Source: CAZIRO01 sp964541595 (lineage in GTDB: Bacteria > Acidobacteriota > HRBIN11). Taken from it: a DNA stretch of 6,145 nucleotides. This document shows, one piece after another, positions 5,567 through 6,145 of this stretch. The stretch covers positions 1 through 6,145 of the forward strand of contig CAZIRO010000161.1 in NCBI GenBank assembly GCA_964541595.1, in the 5' to 3' direction. A program made the translations under genes and the position numbers. Numbering within the stretch: position 1 is the first letter of the stretch; every line of letters begins with the position of its first letter. Under the pieces are notes generated by a model. It saw nothing but the letters and a program-made list of their open reading frames with translations. It did no database searches and had not been told where the DNA came from.

Positions 5567-6145
5567 GCAGACCGTACTCCCGCGCCCACCGGTAGAACTG
5601 TACCACCGTTTCCGTCGCTTCCGTTTCGTTCGGGAATTCCGGAGCACGCGGTTGAAAGTAGGGGTAGAACACCTCGATCCCGTCCAGTCCGCGTTCTTTC
5701 AACGCGAGTAAACTCTCCGGGAAAGGCATGCCGTGTTTCCAGTAATATCCCGGATGCGCGAGTACAGCATACCCGCCGGCAAGATGGATCAGCGTAATGG
5801 CCCGATCGATGGGGAGTTTCGGAATGCGAATGTGGATGTCGTATTCTCGCATCCATTCCTTGAAGTACCGGTATCGATCGTCCGGATGCAGGTGACGAAA
5901 CCGGGGATGGTCCCCCAGACGGCGAAACAGATGCGGTTTCATCCAGGTCTCGATGGGCGCGGGAAATACCGTTTCCGGTGTCAGGAACGGCTCGCCGAGG
6001 ATCTGATTGATCTGGTCCATCACGCGGGTGTATTCCCGCCGGCGCACGGCATGGATTTCGTCAAGATAGGCCCGTAACTCCAGGTGTTCCGGATCGAATC
6101 CGATACCGAGCAGGTGGACTTCATATCCCTGCCACTCGCAGTCCA
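5472..6145 (-). CDS. PHP-domain metal-dependent phosphoesterase (COG0613-like), 5'-truncated by the window edge
   Basis: About 223 C-terminal residues are visible and the frame is open to the right edge. The GTG at 6047 is internal: residues before it (YEVHLLGIGFDPEHLELRAY) are typical family sequence. The N-terminal HxH and following metal-binding motifs lie outside the window. Visible PHP hallmarks in order: VHLLGIG (near 6115), KPH (His at 5931-5933), AGGYAVLAHPG (His at 5754-5756), GLDGIEVFYPY, and GSDIH (Asp 5547-5549, His 5541-5543), which supply metal ligands in this superfamily. The layout matches the YciV/RNase AM/TrpH group, known as 3',5'-nucleoside bisphosphate phosphatases and, for the E. 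coli member, a 5'-to-3' exoribonuclease that trims rRNA 5' ends. Which activity applies here is inference. It converges on rnc and overlaps it by 95 bp. Confidence 0.9.
   Translation of the reverse strand, partial: DCEWQGYEVHLLGIGFDPEHLELRAYLDEIHAVRRREYTRVMDQINQILGEPFLTPETVFPAPIETWMKPHLFRRLGDHPRFRHLHPDDRYRYFKEWMREYDIHIRIPKLPIDRAITLIHLAGGYAVLAHPGYYWKHGMPFPESLLALKERGLDGIEVFYPYFQPRAPEFPNETEATETVVQFYRWAREYGLLMTRGSDIHQADHYSTRYPHLQRIRQRVAAL

Overview
The window looks like a chromosomal segment of a GC-rich, diderm (Gram-negative-type) bacterium. The evidence is a TonB-dependent outer-membrane receptor and a prolipoprotein diacylglyceryl transferase (Lgt), together with the core gene for RNase III. 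The receptor resembles the large Oar-like or carboxypeptidase-regulatory type that is expanded in Acidobacteriota, but nothing here fixes the phylum, so that placement is only a guess. Membrane proteins in the window are strikingly rich in tryptophan and arginine and poor in lysine. No tRNA, rRNA, CRISPR array, insertion sequence or phage gene was seen. Coding density is very high and there is no gene-free stretch over 300 bases.

Layout. (1) Positions 1-2292, plus strand: the C-terminal part of a TonB-dependent receptor, covering the end of the plug and the whole beta-barrel; its 5' end lies outside the window. (2) Positions 2305-2952, minus strand: an unrecognised five-helix membrane protein with a Cys/His cluster between helices 2 and 3. 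It converges on the receptor gene with a 12-nt gap. (3) Positions 2953-3163: a divergent intergenic region with a plausible promoter for lgt and an 8-bp inverted repeat. (4) Positions 3164-5566, plus strand: a tight three-gene operon, lgt, then a divergent Crp/Fnr-family regulator, then rnc (RNase III). The first two genes are 13 nt apart and the last two overlap by ATGA. (5) Positions 5472-6145, minus strand: the C-terminal part of a PHP-domain phosphoesterase (COG0613-like), running off the right edge.

The most notable architecture is the 95-bp tail-to-tail overlap of rnc and the PHP gene. The antisense strand of the rnc C-terminal tail encodes the catalytic GSDxH metal-binding motif of the PHP enzyme. 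The regulator inside the lgt-rnc operon is also unusual: it has lost the cAMP-contact residues and two of three recognition-helix contacts of classical CRP, so its ligand and target site are unknown. Otherwise the window is ordinary housekeeping and envelope content. I do not see a clear new multi-gene defence or mobile system.
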